A stretch of DNA of 64,000 nucleotides from Populus alba (GCF_005239225.2 NC_133300.1:20139584-20203583), one strand, 5' to 3'; positions 46,261 through 57,555 are shown, numbered from the stretch's first letter. A program made the numbers and translations. The notes: a model not told the origin generated them from the letters alone.

Positions 46261-47381
46261 CATTTTGGGCAGATCTGTTATGTTCTTTTTCCTTCTCAAT
46301 CTTCCCTGCTTCAGGTGGCGGCAAGACCAAGGGGGGGCGCCGACTGCTAGGCTTTTGTCGGGTCTGGCCGGAGGAGATGGAGAAGAGATCTGCTGTTGCC
46401 CGCGGCCACTGGAGCTGCTGTGGAGGTGGGAGAAGAAATGAGCTGCTGTGGGGTTGGTCTTCTGTGTCAGTGGGTGGTGGCTAGTCTGTCAGTGCTGCTT
46501 CTCCGTTGCTGTTGGCAGTCGGCCGAGGGAGAAGAAGGCGCTGTTGATGGTCGTGGGTAGGCTGAAAGGGAGAGGAGATGTGTGTGAGGGTTGTTCGGGT
46601 GTGTTGGGAAAAATGAGGGATCAACTGAGAGAGGTGACAGTGAGGGTCTGTGGCTTAGCTTTTTGGTGAAAGGAGAGACGAAAATTTTCCAACCGGGAAG
46701 GGGGGTGGCTGAAAAGGAAAGAGGGAAAAAGTGGCCAAGAGGGAGAGAGGGGGTTGTCTTGGCCGGCTGGTTTGGGTAAGAAAAAATATGAAACCGGGGA
46801 GGGGGGTAGCTTTGTGTTGTTGGCTGGAAAAGCAAAAAGAAGATGGGGGAACAGTGTGGCGATGGAGTGGAGAAAATGCTGAGGAGCCCCAATGGCAGGG
46901 GCTGTGGGAGCAAAAAAAATTCAAGCCGGGGAAGGGGGCGGCCGGTTTGGTAGAGATAGATTTTAGGGTTTTGTTGTTGTGTTGTCTCTCCCCTCAAATA
47001 TCAAAATTGCCCCCCCTTTTTGTGTGAGTTGAAGACCAGTATTTATAGGCAAAAATATTGCTAGGTTTCCAAACTTGGTATCTCAACTTCTTTCCTTTTT
47101 GTAAATTTGATTTTTCTTGATTTTTTTTGTATTTTTGAAAAAGAGCAATATCAACGTCGACTCGATGAGAAAAATCAATGATTTAAAAATTAACGCGTGA
47201 AAAGTCGAACGCGTTCGAACAAACCTTAAAAATTTAAATTCTTTTTAGACGACGCTGAAAATGCTAAAAACAACGCAAATATATTAAAAAAGTATTTTTT
47301 TTTGATTTTCGATGTTTTTCTCTATTTTTGGATTTTTCTGAAAATTTATCAAAACATATGTCAAAAATTGGGTAGCAACAG
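45442..47381 (-). mobile_element. 3' LTR of a Tat/Ogre-type Ty3/Gypsy element
   Basis: On the minus strand it runs from TGTTGCTACCC (47381) to CGTGCGACA (45442), with TG...CA ends. A polypurine tract lies directly upstream at 47382-47397. Near its 3' end it contains GGTGGCGACTCC and a block equivalent to 'aggtaggatgcgttaggag', words familiar from Tat/Ogre LTRs. A TATA-like CTATAAATA lies on the minus strand at about 47042-47050. The middle is GC-rich with a CT microsatellite (about 46224-46255). Open frames in this part (46032-47027) are antisense or chance. The length of 1.94 kb fits this lineage. The element sits in an intron of the BOP1 gene. Confidence 0.82.
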
Positions 47382-47397
47382 ATGCCCCCTCTTTACA
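47382..47397 (-). other. Polypurine tract of the Tat/Ogre-type element
   Basis: The minus strand reads GTAAAGAGGGGGCATC immediately before the LTR start TGTTGC. This fixes the element's orientation and identifies the LTR as the 3' one. Confidence 0.75.
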
Positions 47398-47569
47398 ATG
47401 CTTACGAAGCAAAACTCTTCAATGTTTTGCATAGTAAGCTTTGTAAAGAAAAACTTGTATTCTTATCTTCCTAACTTGCTCAAATTCCACTCATTTAAAG
47501 ACCTTACCTTTTTCTTTTTCTATTTCTTTTTCTTGTCTTTCTTTCTTTCTGTCTCTTTTTTTTTTTTCG

Positions 47570-48012
47570 TTAACCTGAGATCCCATCTGGCGACCTCCTT
47601 TACCAAAACCAAAGAATGTTGTAGCTCGGTCAACCTGAAATCTCATATGGAGATTCCCTTTAACCAAAGCTACATGAGATCCCATTTGACAATCTCATTC
47701 AATTTGAACTAAAAACTATGTGTAGCTCGGTCAACCTGAAATCCCATCTGGTGATTCGCTTTAACTAAAGCCACTTGAGATCCCATCTAGCGACCTCATT
47801 CAACTGCAAACTAAAAAATGTGTGAAGCTCGGTCAACCTGAAATTCTATCTGGCGATTCCCTTTAACCAAAGTCACCTGAGGCCTCATCTGGCGACCCCA
47901 TCAACTGTAAGTAAAAAAATGTGTGTAGCTCGGTCAACTTGAAATCCCATCTGGCGATTCCCTTTAACCAAAGCCACCTGAGATCCCATCTGGCGACCTC
48001 ATTAAACCAAAA
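47570..48012. repeat. 101 bp tandem repeat array inside the Tat/Ogre-type element
   Basis: The phrase agctcggtcaac occurs at 47623, 47724, 47826 and 47927, giving a period of 101-102 bp. Each unit has two half-similar parts (gaaatcccatctggcgattc and gagatcccatctggcgacct), so the unit may itself be an old duplication. About 4.4 copies are present. It lies between the 3' LTR and the coding remnants. Confidence 0.9.
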
Positions 48013-48019
48013 CAAAAAA

Positions 48020-48515
48020 ATATGTAAAAAGTGGTCTTATTGTGATGGGTGACCTACCCAGGTGGAAAGAATGTGAAAAATGATCTTATTATGATGAGTG
48101 ACCTACCCAGATGGAAAGAATCTGAAGTGCGGTCTCATTGTAATAGGTGACCTGCCAGAGGAAAAATGTGAAGTGCGGTCTCATTGTAAGGGTGACCTGC
48201 CCAGAGGAAAAATGTGAAGTGTGGTCTCATTATAATGAGTGACTTACCCATGTGGAAAGAATATGAAAAGCGGTCTCATTGTGATGGGTGACCAAATGGA
48301 AAAAATGTGAAGTGCGGTCTCATTGTAATGGGTGACCTACCCAAGTGGAAGAATGACCTCATTGTAATGGGTGACCTACCCAGGTAAAAAAAACAGGAGA
48401 ATTGGTCACGTTGTAATGGGTGACCTACCCATAAAAATATTGGTCTCATTGTAATGGGCGACCTATCTAGAAAAAAGAAAAGAGCATTGTAATGGGTGAC
48501 CTCATTGTAATGGTG
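48020..48515. repeat. Variable 35-60 bp tandem repeat array inside the Tat/Ogre-type element
   Basis: The core ggtctcattgtaatgggtga followed by cctaccca recurs about ten times with spacers of changing length (aggtggaaagaatgtgaa and variants). The right end decays into shorter units. The repeats are not evenly spaced and the spacers are related, so it is a tandem repeat and not a CRISPR-like array. Confidence 0.88.
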
Positions 48516-49127
48516 CACCGAGATGATGGCTCAAAGGCGCACACAAAAAGAGGTGAGGGCTCAAAGGCGCACTTGAAATGAGATAGTGTTAGAAATGATG
48601 TGCCGTGAATGATTTGAAAAATCAGCAACAATGATTCGAATGAAAATGGATGAAGGATGGGTCTGGTTGTGTTGTCTTTCTTTTGGTATTTAGGCTGGAT
48701 TGTAGTGATTTAAGGTAAATAAGATGGAGGATAGACTAGAATGATACTTTGATAAGTCGATCTGGACGCCACAAAGATCAATCTAGGATTTTGACGCCAC
48801 ACTCTTTGTGATTGAAGAGTGATAAGTCAGGTAGGGTTCTTCACAAAACGAATTTGGAAGAACAACTCTTAATTCTCTGAATTAAGTTTTCAAAAACATC
48901 CCTCCAGAGTTAGGTGAATTCAACATGACAGAAGTCAAGCCTAAAAACTAGACTTTTAATAAAGCAAGTAGACAAATTTAACTAACACACGTTTTTTGTT
49001 GACATTTCTAAAACATATGCAGACGAAATTTAAAACAGCCATAACTTTTGAGTCCAATGCACTCATGGTTGGACAATATAGAAAGATCACGTTCTGAACT
49101 TGAATTTTACCTACATAAATCTTGTTT
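48516..49127. other. Non-coding internal part of the Tat/Ogre-type element
   Basis: Contains two more short repeats (gctcaaaggcgcac at about 48530 and 48559). No coding sequence is recognisable. Confidence 0.5.
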
Positions 49128-49765
49128 TCACATGCATTGGATGACTTCAAATTCGGGTTCAAATCCATCTACTGTTCTGACCGTAAACAGCATCAATTCC
49201 TTCACTTGCATTAAGCCATCTCCAAGTTCCAATTGTAGGCAAATAAGCACCCTTGAACCAATTTCAAACTGATTGCTAATTTTTAACTCCGACGCAGCTT
49301 CAATCATTGCAATTTGATTCGTCAAGGCCCGTTGTAGTTGTTTCGCTCTCGCTCTTGTCATTGGACCATATGAATCCTCTTGCATATTAGATTCAGCTTT
49401 ACGAGATGGATTATAATTCCCATGATGCACATCAAGAAAACACACTACCTAAAAGATGATGAAACACCGATCTGACAATGTTGAAAGCAATGCATTATGG
49501 TCAATATGCATGTATACTTACCTGAGAAAAAATAGGTCCCCCTTTCTTCATGGTGTCTTTCCTTTCTCAAAAGTTGGAGTGTTGGCAGTGAACTTCGATG
49601 GCTTTTTCGCTCTTGCTTACTCGAGTCATCTCTTGTGATTTTGACCTCTAGGAAAGACTTGATATCATCATACTTCTTTGTCCTCCGCCCCTTTATCTCA
49701 AGGGTTGCCAATTTTACTTGACATTTTCTTAGAATGGGAATCATGGAGCCAGCCCTATCATACAT
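49128..49765 (-). pseudogene. Gypsy polyprotein C-terminal remnant
   Basis: The minus-strand frame contains GPMTRARAKQLQRALTNQI, a phrase commonly found at the C-terminal end of plant Ty3/Gypsy polyproteins, past the integrase. Continuity with the adjacent frame (49445-49765) is broken. No reverse transcriptase, RNase H or integrase sequence lies between this and the protease at 51.7 kb, so the element has lost most of pol. Confidence 0.55.
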
Positions 49766-50324
49766 TTTTTTTTCTTATTGCCCCCTAGCTTGATCATGCC
49801 CCCAAATGTTCAATTCGAATTTAGGGATGAGGCTATGTGAAGGAAGGTTTAACAAGGAGTTGTTTTCATGCAAAATTTTTGGAATTCCAAAGCTATTCCA
49901 GACACAAAAGTTATTTTGACATCGATTCAAAGCACACTCATTCTGAAAAAATTCAAGTGATTTCTATGGAGAGGTTATCAGAAGTGATGAAAAATTTTTT
50001 TTTTTGGTGAAAAATATGAAGTGACATTTGGCTGGTCGAAATGGTTCAAGATTTAATATGAAAGTTTCAAAGATCTAGTCTTGAAAGCATTCATTTTATT
50101 TGCAAGAATAATGATTTGGTTCGCATGAGAAAGCATTGTCTATTGATTCAGATTGCTTGCCTTTGATAAAAAAGGGCTTGATTAAGCACGTAATGTAGGC
50201 TTGGGCTCTTGGTTATGAAGAAAATGATATTTGTAGGCTCAAAAGGTGTTTAAGGGATTTCAAAACTAAGGATCACTTGTGCTTGTTTCTTGATCTTTTA
50301 TCATACTCACCTCACATCTGCTCT
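49766..50324. other. Internal retroelement sequence, no feature recognised
   Basis: Moderate-GC sequence between the polyprotein remnant and the gag duplicate. No frame with family resemblance. Confidence 0.4.
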
Positions 50325-50690
50325 CCATGGGTTCAATTCTCAATTGTTCCATTCTCAACATTTTTGCAATCTTTTCGCAAAACTCGACGCAATCCTCAAT
50401 ATGGTGTTTATCTCTTCATGGAACTCACACTAGTCACCTCCCTCCAAATGGCTTTCCACATTTGCCTCTAGAAATCATGATCGTACTAACATGTCGTACA
50501 ACTTTTTCATAGGCACCTTCAACACCTTGCATTGATTTCCAACTTTTATCATGCCTACTCCACTACTATTTGGGGCATGTTTAGGCAATGAGTTTGAATT
50601 AACATTGGGCTTGTCTTCAAAGGATACCCATTCCATCTTAATCTCCAACAACCTCTTCTTGAAAGCGTAACAGGTTTCAATCCCATGCTT
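50325..50690 (-). pseudogene. Second, decayed copy of the Tat/Ogre gag zinc-knuckle segment
   Basis: It closely resembles 52577-52955, about 2.25 kb away in the same orientation. On the minus strand it encodes HGIETCYAFKKRLLE, MEWVSFEDKPNVNSNSLPKH and MKKLYDMLVRS. It carries small indels and a Cys-Lys-Val insertion relative to the other copy. Similarity stops abruptly at about 50690. Confidence 0.75.
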
Positions 50691-50745
50691 GTTCAAGTTT
50701 GAACATTTATTCTTGATGCTAAATGTATGTGATGTTGTAGGAGAT

Positions 50746-50770
50746 CCGCTTTCAGGATTCCTGAAAGCGG
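50746..50770. repeat. Perfect 11 bp inverted repeat (hairpin)
   Basis: CCGCTTTCAGG, three bases ATT, then CCTGAAAGCGG. It lies just outside the large palindrome arm, in sequence with no other identity. Confidence 0.85.
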
Positions 50771-51084
50771 GAAGTGCTTGGTGTAAATGTATAAAAAACA
50801 ATTTTGAAAAGTGCATGATCTCATCATTTATTTATAGAAAAGGTGGGCTCCGTGACAAACATAAAATCTAGCTGACATCATGAGCCTTGATTGTCAACTA
50901 GAGGAAATAAAAGCAATGACAAAAGCATGTTAAGGCAAACAAAGTTGGTTTACATTTTGAAAACCACTGGACCTTCTTAGGTCACCCAGTTCAGAAACTT
51001 CTCGTCCTGAGCCAACTTGCGCACAAAGGTCTTGGCGGAGACTTCTTCTAGTGTATGGACCGTCAGTTGTGGCAGCGCTTCATC

Positions 51085-54000
51085 TCATTTTCCCGCTACT
51101 GCTTTCATGTCATCTCCTTCCTTCTTATTTTCCTCCAAGGTGTTTATGCTCATATTTGTCAGTTCTAGACCAAGGCTTTCAGCTCTTTTATCATGTTGCA
51201 TTATGTATGCAGCTCTTGGGAACGATACGCTAAAGGGAGGGATTTCTAGCTTTTCTTCTTCAGGATCTCTTCCTTTAATTCTAGCCATCCTTCTTGCCCT
51301 TCTCCGACCAGCAACCCACCGATAATCCTCTTGGTTAGGTTGATACCCTAGCCCAAATCTTTGATCAACTATTTTCATCCTTGTCGGATTAACCCCTTCT
51401 CGTATCCCGACAATAAGGTTATATTGAAATGGGATCCCGCGATCCAAGAAGCATAGACTTGCCATCCTTGCTGCTTTTGAGATCCTTGGCCTTCTCAGTA
51501 CTGTGTTTTCTGGCACCCAGTCGGTGTTCACAATCTCAAAAGCATGGATATTGTTATCCTTGCAATCATCTGCTTCGATAAAAGGCACAACCACATTCTT
51601 TATCATGGATATTGTCTCCTCGGCCTTGACAGTTACCAACATCCCGTTCATGATATACTTCAGGCATTGGTGCAATGATGAAGCTACCGCCCCCGCTGCA
51701 TGAATCTAAGGTCTTCCCAACAACATACTATAGGAAGGATGGATATCCATAACTTGAAGTGTCACTAGGAACATTTGTGGTCCCACATATAGCTCCACTT
51801 CTAAAGACCCAATTATTGGCCTAGGTGAGCCATCATACGCTCTGGCCATCGTAGTACTCGACTTCATATGAGATTCATCGATCGGCATTTCCTCCAGAAT
51901 GTGCTTTGGCAACATGTTAAGGGCCGATCCATTATCAATGAGTACTTTCCCTATGAGGCAGTCCTTGCACCTAACCGTAATGTATAGGGGCTTGTTATGT
52001 CCGGTACCTTCAGCATCAAGCTCATCAGCCGTGAAGTACATGTAATTAGTTGCATGGATCCTCCCCACTAGATGTTCCATGGTTTTATGTTCAATGTCTT
52101 GGGGTACATATGCCTCATTCAACACCTTTTGCAAGGCGTTTCGATGCGGCTCAGAGCTGAGTATCAAGGACATAAGGGAGATCCTAGCTGGAGTCTTTTT
52201 TAGTTGATCTACTATGCAATATTCGCTATGTTTGATCAACTTCAAGAATTCATTCGACTCCTCTTCCGTTACCGGCTTATTAACTTCTAGTGCTTTGTCT
52301 AGATCTACCACTTCTTTACCCTTTTCCTTCCTCAACTCCTCAGGCGTAAAGCAACGACCACTCCTGGTCAAACCACTTATCTCAGTCTGGAACAAAGGAA
52401 GAGGAGCTCGAATGTTGGAGGCATACCCATAATTATAAGGCATGGCATTGTGATTCCCTTTCGTGCAGGACGGTTTAACCAAGATCAGTCGTGGGGGCTC
52501 ATTAGCTGTTTGTTGGACCTTGCATACTCCTGTCATCTCATCTTGACCTTCCATCATACTCACCTCACCCCTGCTCTCCATGGGTTCAATTCTCAATTGT
52601 CACATTCTCAACATTTTTGTAATCTTTTCGCAAAACTCGACGCAATCCTCAATATGGTGTCCATCTGTTCCATGGAACTCACAGTAGTCACCTCCCTCCA
52701 AATGGCTTTCCACATTTGCCTCTAGAAATCCTGATCGTACTAACATGTCGTACAACTTTTTCATAGGCACCTTGTATTGATTTCCAACTTCTATCATGCC
52801 TACTCCACTACTATTTGGGGCATGTTTAGGCAATGAGCTTGAATTAACATTGGGCTTGTCTTCAAAGGAGACCCATCCCATCTTAATAAGCTCCAACAAC
52901 CTCTTCTTGAAAGCGAAACAGGTTTCAATCCCATGCCCGGGATTACCCGCATGGTACTCGCAAGTCAACTCGGGCTTGTACCAAATTGGGAATGATGGTT
53001 GTAGTGGTAGTGTAGGGATATGAGCTATGTGTCCAATGCTCAATAGTTTGGCGTACATGTCCTTCAAAGGCATGGGTAACGTCGATAGTTGTTCTGAAGT
53101 GTATCTTGTATGGGGTCTTTGGTAGTGATTTTGGTTGTTTGACTGGTTATTTGTTCGATTAGGGAAAAAAAGGTTCGGTTAAAGTTTATGTGTGAGAATT
53201 GAGAGGTAGGTACTTGTGGATTATGGGAATCTACTCTTTTGCCCTTATACCCACCTTCCAAGTTGTTAATATCGCCTTCTCTCTTTCTTCCAATAAAACC
53301 CTTCTTTTCCAACGGCGTCGCTATACGCCCAGCTTTAATCCCTTGCTCTATCCTTTCAGCTATGCGCACCGCATCATAGAAATGTTGAGAAGAACTACCC
53401 ATTAGGTGCTCATAATAAGGTGCCTAGAAGGTATTGACAAACAAGCATACCATCTCTGTTTCTATCAAAGGGGGTTGGACATGCATTGCCTCATCCCTCC
53501 ACCTTTGTGCATAAGCCCTTACTGACTCTTGGCTCCTTTTCTCCATTGACATTAGACTTGTTCGATCAGGAGCGATTTCCATGTTAAACTTGTACTGCTT
53601 AAGGAAAGCCTCCACCAAGTCTCTCCAGCTCCTGATCCTGATACTATCTAACCTCATGTACCAGCTCAAAGCGGACCCTGCGAGGCTATCTTGAAAGAAA
53701 TAGATTAGCAGTTTATCATCGCGGATTACTTCCGCCATTTTATTGCAGTAGGATCGAATGTGAGTGTTTGGGCATTCCAAACCAGTGTACTTAATGAACT
53801 CTGGTATCCTAAAATCTTTTGGCAACACGATGTTTGGTACCAAACACACCTCAGCTGCTCACATGGGGTCAAACCAGTCATTACCCTCAATTGCCCTTAA
53901 TCTTTCTTCCAAGGCAAACAACTTGTCCTGGTCCATCAAATTGGGAGACCTATTATCCGGGATTCCCTCCGTTGTTAAGTCAACAGTGATTGGAGCCTGA

Positions 54001-54245
54001 GTTGGTTGGATAGGGGTAATAGGCACAAAATGTTGTTCATTGGCCGAGTTTGCCCCCTAGTTTTGAGATGCTTGAGGGACGTGAGCTGATGGCGCTCCTT
54101 CAGGTGGTTGTGCTGACGTTCCCTCCCCGTTCTTAGCTCTCAAAAGTTGCTCGAGTAGGTCGATCAGCCTAGCAACTTCATTTTTTACGGATTCTAACTC
54201 GGTCTGATAGTGTGACTCTAAGTGAGCTCTTTCTTCGTTCTCCAT
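51085..54245 (-). pseudogene. Tat/Ogre-type gag-protease region, left arm
   Basis: Minus-strand order: a short coiled segment (MENEERAHLESHYQTELESV); the Retrotrans_gag domain (53424-53849, DSLAGSALSWYMRLDSIRI); two knuckle-like motifs, CEYHAGNPGHGIETC and CEFHGTDGHHIEDC (52600-53073); an aspartic protease with LIDNGSALNMLPKHI (51706-52596); and a linker toward RT (51085-51675). The DNGS protease motif and MLLGRP-IHAAGA wording are typical of Tat/Ogre and related Gypsy. Stop codons interrupt the frame after the coiled segment, before the gag domain and after it, and all are shared with the right arm. In this arm only, TGG in LGRPWIHAAG has become TAG. A T-run length difference shifts the frame near 53165. 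Confidence 0.85.
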
Positions 54246-54667
54246 CCTTGATCTGGACCGGGTTTGGTGGATTCTGGACGTGGGACCTATGTTTCACGAT
54301 CTGGAGATGCGTGCATAGATGTATGAGAAAAATGCATGATTATGATAAGAATGCTTTGTTCATTGGGTATGGATGCAGCCTTCTTGTGAACGAATAACAA
54401 CCATCACATTATAAGCATAGTTTCTCTTGTCACATTGCTTTGATAGGAGTTCTGCCTTTCGAGTCGTTTGCTTGAATCATATTCACCAAGAGACAGATTT
54501 TGCATAAGAAGATGGGTCAACGCCCTTTTCATTAATGCTTGATAAATTTATTACATTTAGAAATAAAAAGAAATACAACATGTTAATCCCTTTCCTCCAT
54601 AAACTCTTTAGCAAAAGGTAACAAGGCAAAGCCGCGGTTCTCAATCTTCCCTAGAAAGGCATCGGTT

Positions 54668-55099
54668 TCAGCGATAGTGAATGATGTCTCCTCCCACATT
54701 CCGCGCATTGATTCTAATAATTCGAGCATGTGCAGCAGCTTCGTCCATTTGCTCATCTGTCTTGATCATTTTTTCTGTGAGCAACATGTGGGTTCTGTTC
54801 AAAGCAGTGTTGTTGGCGTCGATTTGATCCTTGTGTTTTTCCATTGTTACTAGCTTCTCGTCTAAATACTTCACCTTTTCACGTTCTTTGTCAAGTTTTA
54901 TCCTCGTAACTTTTATCTCATTCTTCTTAACCGCTAACTCTGCTTCAACATCCTCGAAACCTCTCCTTTTACTTTCTTCTTTTACAATCCTCGTAGAACG
55001 GCTTTCCCACTCCATATATTTCTTATTCACATCCTCATGCTTCCCAATCCTATCCATTTTTCGCCTCGCAAATAAACCCGTGCGGCAGCCTAGTCCCAC
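54668..55099 (-). CDS. Coiled-coil ORF fragment of the Tat/Ogre-type element, left arm
   Basis: A highly charged helical frame (KVTRIKLDKEREKVKYLDEK, DQIDANNTALNRTHML) without catalytic motifs, upstream of gag in the same orientation. Ogre-lineage elements carry an extra ORF before gag; this could be its C-terminal end or a gag N-terminal coil. The frame starts just after the chromovirus LTR, so its true beginning may have been cut off by that junction. The right arm has a near-identical copy at 59958-60347. Confidence 0.5.
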   Translation of the reverse strand: MGLGCRTGLFARRKMDRIGKHEDVNKKYMEWESRSTRIVKEESKRRGFEDVEAELAVKKNEIKVTRIKLDKEREKVKYLDEKLVTMEKHKDQIDANNTALNRTHMLLTEKMIKTDEQMDEAAAHARIIRINARNVGGDIIHYR

Positions 55100-55148
55100 T
55101 AGACTCAGCCTTGCCTCACCCTTTCACTCGTGTTTTCCTACGACTAAG

Positions 55149-55787
55149 TGTTTCGCTCACACAAAGAGGTTCTCCCAAGTACCCTCGTCGTAGACAAAGA
55201 ATAAACACAAGCAAGCAAACACACCAAGCTTTTACAAGAATCCCTCTCAACCTTTATTTATCTCATCAACAAAGGAAATACACAAAAATGGTGTGTGCTA
55301 TGCACAAATTCGCATGCTACACAGCAGAGGCTTGGCAGCCTATTTATAGCCAAATGTGAGCTTCCATTCTCACCTAACACCCCCTAATTTCGGGGCATAG
55401 GGGAGCACTACCTCCCCCATGATTTCCATTCACATGGCCTAGTGGAGCACTACCTTCCCCTATGATTCCCATTCACATGGCCTAATGGAGTATCATCCCC
55501 ACCATTATCTTTAGTGGGTTGGTGAAGCACTTTCTTCACCAACTTTCGGCCCCTCCACCCATGTTCTGCCTGCCCTCATGGCAGTCCCATTTGTCTGCCT
55601 TGCTATGTCAGCTGCTGACTTAGAATGTCCATCATCTAAGCCCCACGTCCATGCCAAGTCGCCAGCTCAAAGACTTGCACAGACCCTTGCACGCTGCCTG
55701 CCGAATTCGTTTCTGCCGCAGTCCACCGCTGCCGAATTCCTAGGCAATGTGCCTTCGTTGGCGCGCCCCACGCCTAGACCTCTAACA
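55149..55787 (-). mobile_element. Chromovirus LTR, left arm
   Basis: On the minus strand it starts TGTTAGAGGTC at 55787, right after a G-rich polypurine tract (AGTGGGGGTGGTT), and ends GAGCGAAACA at 55149. It has a TATA box CTATAAATA at 55341-55349 and an AATAAAGG polyadenylation-like signal near 55260. It contains two or three imperfect copies of a 'ccatgtgaatgggaatcat' unit. It is 3' of the integrase/chromodomain frame, so it is the 3' LTR of that element. Confidence 0.7.
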
Positions 55788-57540
55788 AACCACCCCCACT
55801 AGAAGAGTCTGACGTCCTCGTCGGAATAGACGTGAGGTAGTCTTGTATTTGATCCTCAAATTGCCACAAGTCAGTATCTTTCTCCCACGAAACCTCCTCA
55901 TTTTTCCTCCATTTTACCAAGAATTCTGTCCGCCGATTCTTTCTATGTTGGCCAAGTCGACGATGATCCATGATTTTGACAATCCCATCATCAAATTGCT
56001 TGTGAATGGTAGGAGGAGCTCGGTGTGACTTGCTTCTCTTTGGATCTTCGTTGTCTTCATAAAAGGGCCGTAAGTAACTTACGTGAAACGTAGGATGAAG
56101 TTTCAGCCGTTCGGGCAGCTTCAACCTATAGGCAACAGCGCCTACCTTTTCGATGACTTCGAAAGGTCCATCATACCTTGGCACCAACCCTCGGTGCTTC
56201 GTTGTTCCCACGATTTTCTTCCAAATCTGCGGAGTTAACTTGAGCAACACCTTGTCACCCACACTGAATTCCAGCAATCTCCGCTTTTGGTTGGCATATT
56301 TGAGCATTCTTTTCCTTGCCTTACGCAAGCTATCTTGTGCTTGCTCAAATAGCTCCTGCCGCTCCATCGCAAACCTGTATGCTGCTGGACTCTTCCCACC
56401 CGTTATCTGCACTGTAATCTCAGCAGGAGTTTGGGGTTGGGCTCCCAAAACTAGCTCAAACAGACTTGCTTCCGTTGCCGAGGATTTTTGAAGATTGTAG
56501 CAAAACTGCGCACTATCAAGCAACTCCAACCAGTTTCGTTGCATCGTCGTCACGTAGTGTCTCAAATATTCCTCCAGCAAAGCATTTATCCTTTCCGTCT
56601 GCCCATCAGTTTGCGGATGGTTGGCAGTTGAAAACTTCAGCCTTGTTCCCATCATGTTGAACAATGTTGTCCAGAATCGGCCTGTGAATCGCACATCGCG
56701 ATCGCTTACAATGTCTGAAGGCACTCCAAAGTACTTCACCACGTTGCGGTAGAATAATTCTGTGGCCACTTCAGCTGTACACACCGTCGGGGCAGCGACA
56801 AACACCGCATACTTGGTGAATCTGTCCACAACAACCATGATCGTGTTCATGCCATCCACCTTTGGAAAACCAACAATAAAATCCATTGAAACTGACACCC
56901 AAGGCTTCTCTGGAATCGGCAGCGGCTGTAACAAGCCTGCCTCTCGCTGCCGCAAAGTCTTGTCTTGTTGACACACTAGACAAGTCCTTACGTAGAGTTC
57001 TACATCATCTTCCATCTTCGGCCAATAATAAGTCTGCGACAAGAGAGCAACCATCCTTTCCCTTCCCGGATGTCCAGCCCACTGCGGATCATGAGTCTCC
57101 GTCATTAAGTATTTTCGCAGCTCTCCCTTAGGCACAAAGATTCGACCCCCCTTTGCATAGAGTAGGTCCTGCTCCAACCAATACCTCCGTATTGTTCCTT
57201 CTCGTACAAGCTCAATCATTTTCTTGTACGCTGCATCCTCCGTAGCAGCTTTGCGAAGTCGATCCAGCATGTCCGACTCCACCTGAACAATAGCAAGAAC
57301 AGTAGCAATTACCTCGCGTCTGCTGAGTGCATCCGCAACCTGATTGTGGCTCCCCGTTTGTGCTCCCATACGAAATCATATTCGGCAAGAATTCCTGCCA
57401 CCGAGCTTGTCGTTGCGACAATTTCTTTTGCGTCTTGAAGAATGTATTGGCAACATTGTCGGTCTTGACAATAAATTTCGGCCCAGCAGATATACTCTCC
57501 ATATGCCAGGCAGTGCACCACTGCCGTCATTTCCTTCTCG
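55774..57540 (-). pseudogene. 5'-truncated chromovirus pol: RNase H end, integrase, chromodomain (left arm)
   Basis: Minus strand. The RNase H tail (57540 to about 57310) has single-base deletions relative to the right arm. From 57369 a 531-codon frame is open. It has an integrase HHCC finger (THDPQWAGHPG ... RTCLVCQQD), the catalytic core with MDFIVGFPK, VSDRDVRF and TDGQTERINA (D, D, E present), and a C-terminal GPF/Y-like segment (YDGPFEVIEKVG). It ends in a chromodomain (EFLVKWRKNEEVSWEKDTDL). The chromodomain places it among plant chromoviruses. RT, protease and gag are missing: the copy stops at the palindrome centre. Confidence 0.9.
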
Positions 57541-57555
57541 GAATTACTCGACACA
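57541..57555 (+). other. Spacer at the palindrome centre
   Basis: Fifteen bases, GAATTACTCGACACA. Read with the right arm they encode N-Y-S-T-H directly before EKEMTAVV, the normal order in Gypsy RNase H. So the spacer is native element sequence continuing the right arm, present once, and the left arm folds back at the CGAGAAGG words. Confidence 0.85.

Larger units (their letters stand above)
51011..57540 (+). repeat. Left arm of a very large inverted repeat (palindrome)
   Basis: The reverse complement of this arm matches 57556-64000 from the spacer outward to the window end. Matching frame ends show the register: 54057-54245 pairs with 60770-60958, and 53424-53849 with 61166-61591 (coordinate sums of 115015). 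The sum is 115096 at the centre, so the right arm is about 80 bp shorter overall through small deletions. The arm contains a truncated chromovirus joined to a Tat/Ogre gag-protease region. Where the match ends on the left is unknown, because the partner runs off the window. Confidence 0.97.

Noticed and set aside
46032..47027. Several overlapping open frames of 60-176 codons
   Set aside because: They lie in the GC-rich part of the Tat/Ogre LTR on both strands, are low-complexity (Pro/Ser or Gly/Trp), and have no domain.
45442..47381. Solo LTR
   Set aside because: A polypurine tract and internal element sequence directly adjoin it, so it is a 3' LTR.
48020..48515. CRISPR-like look of evenly worded repeats
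   Set aside because: This is plant nuclear retroelement DNA, the spacers are related to each other and vary in length, and no cas genes exist.
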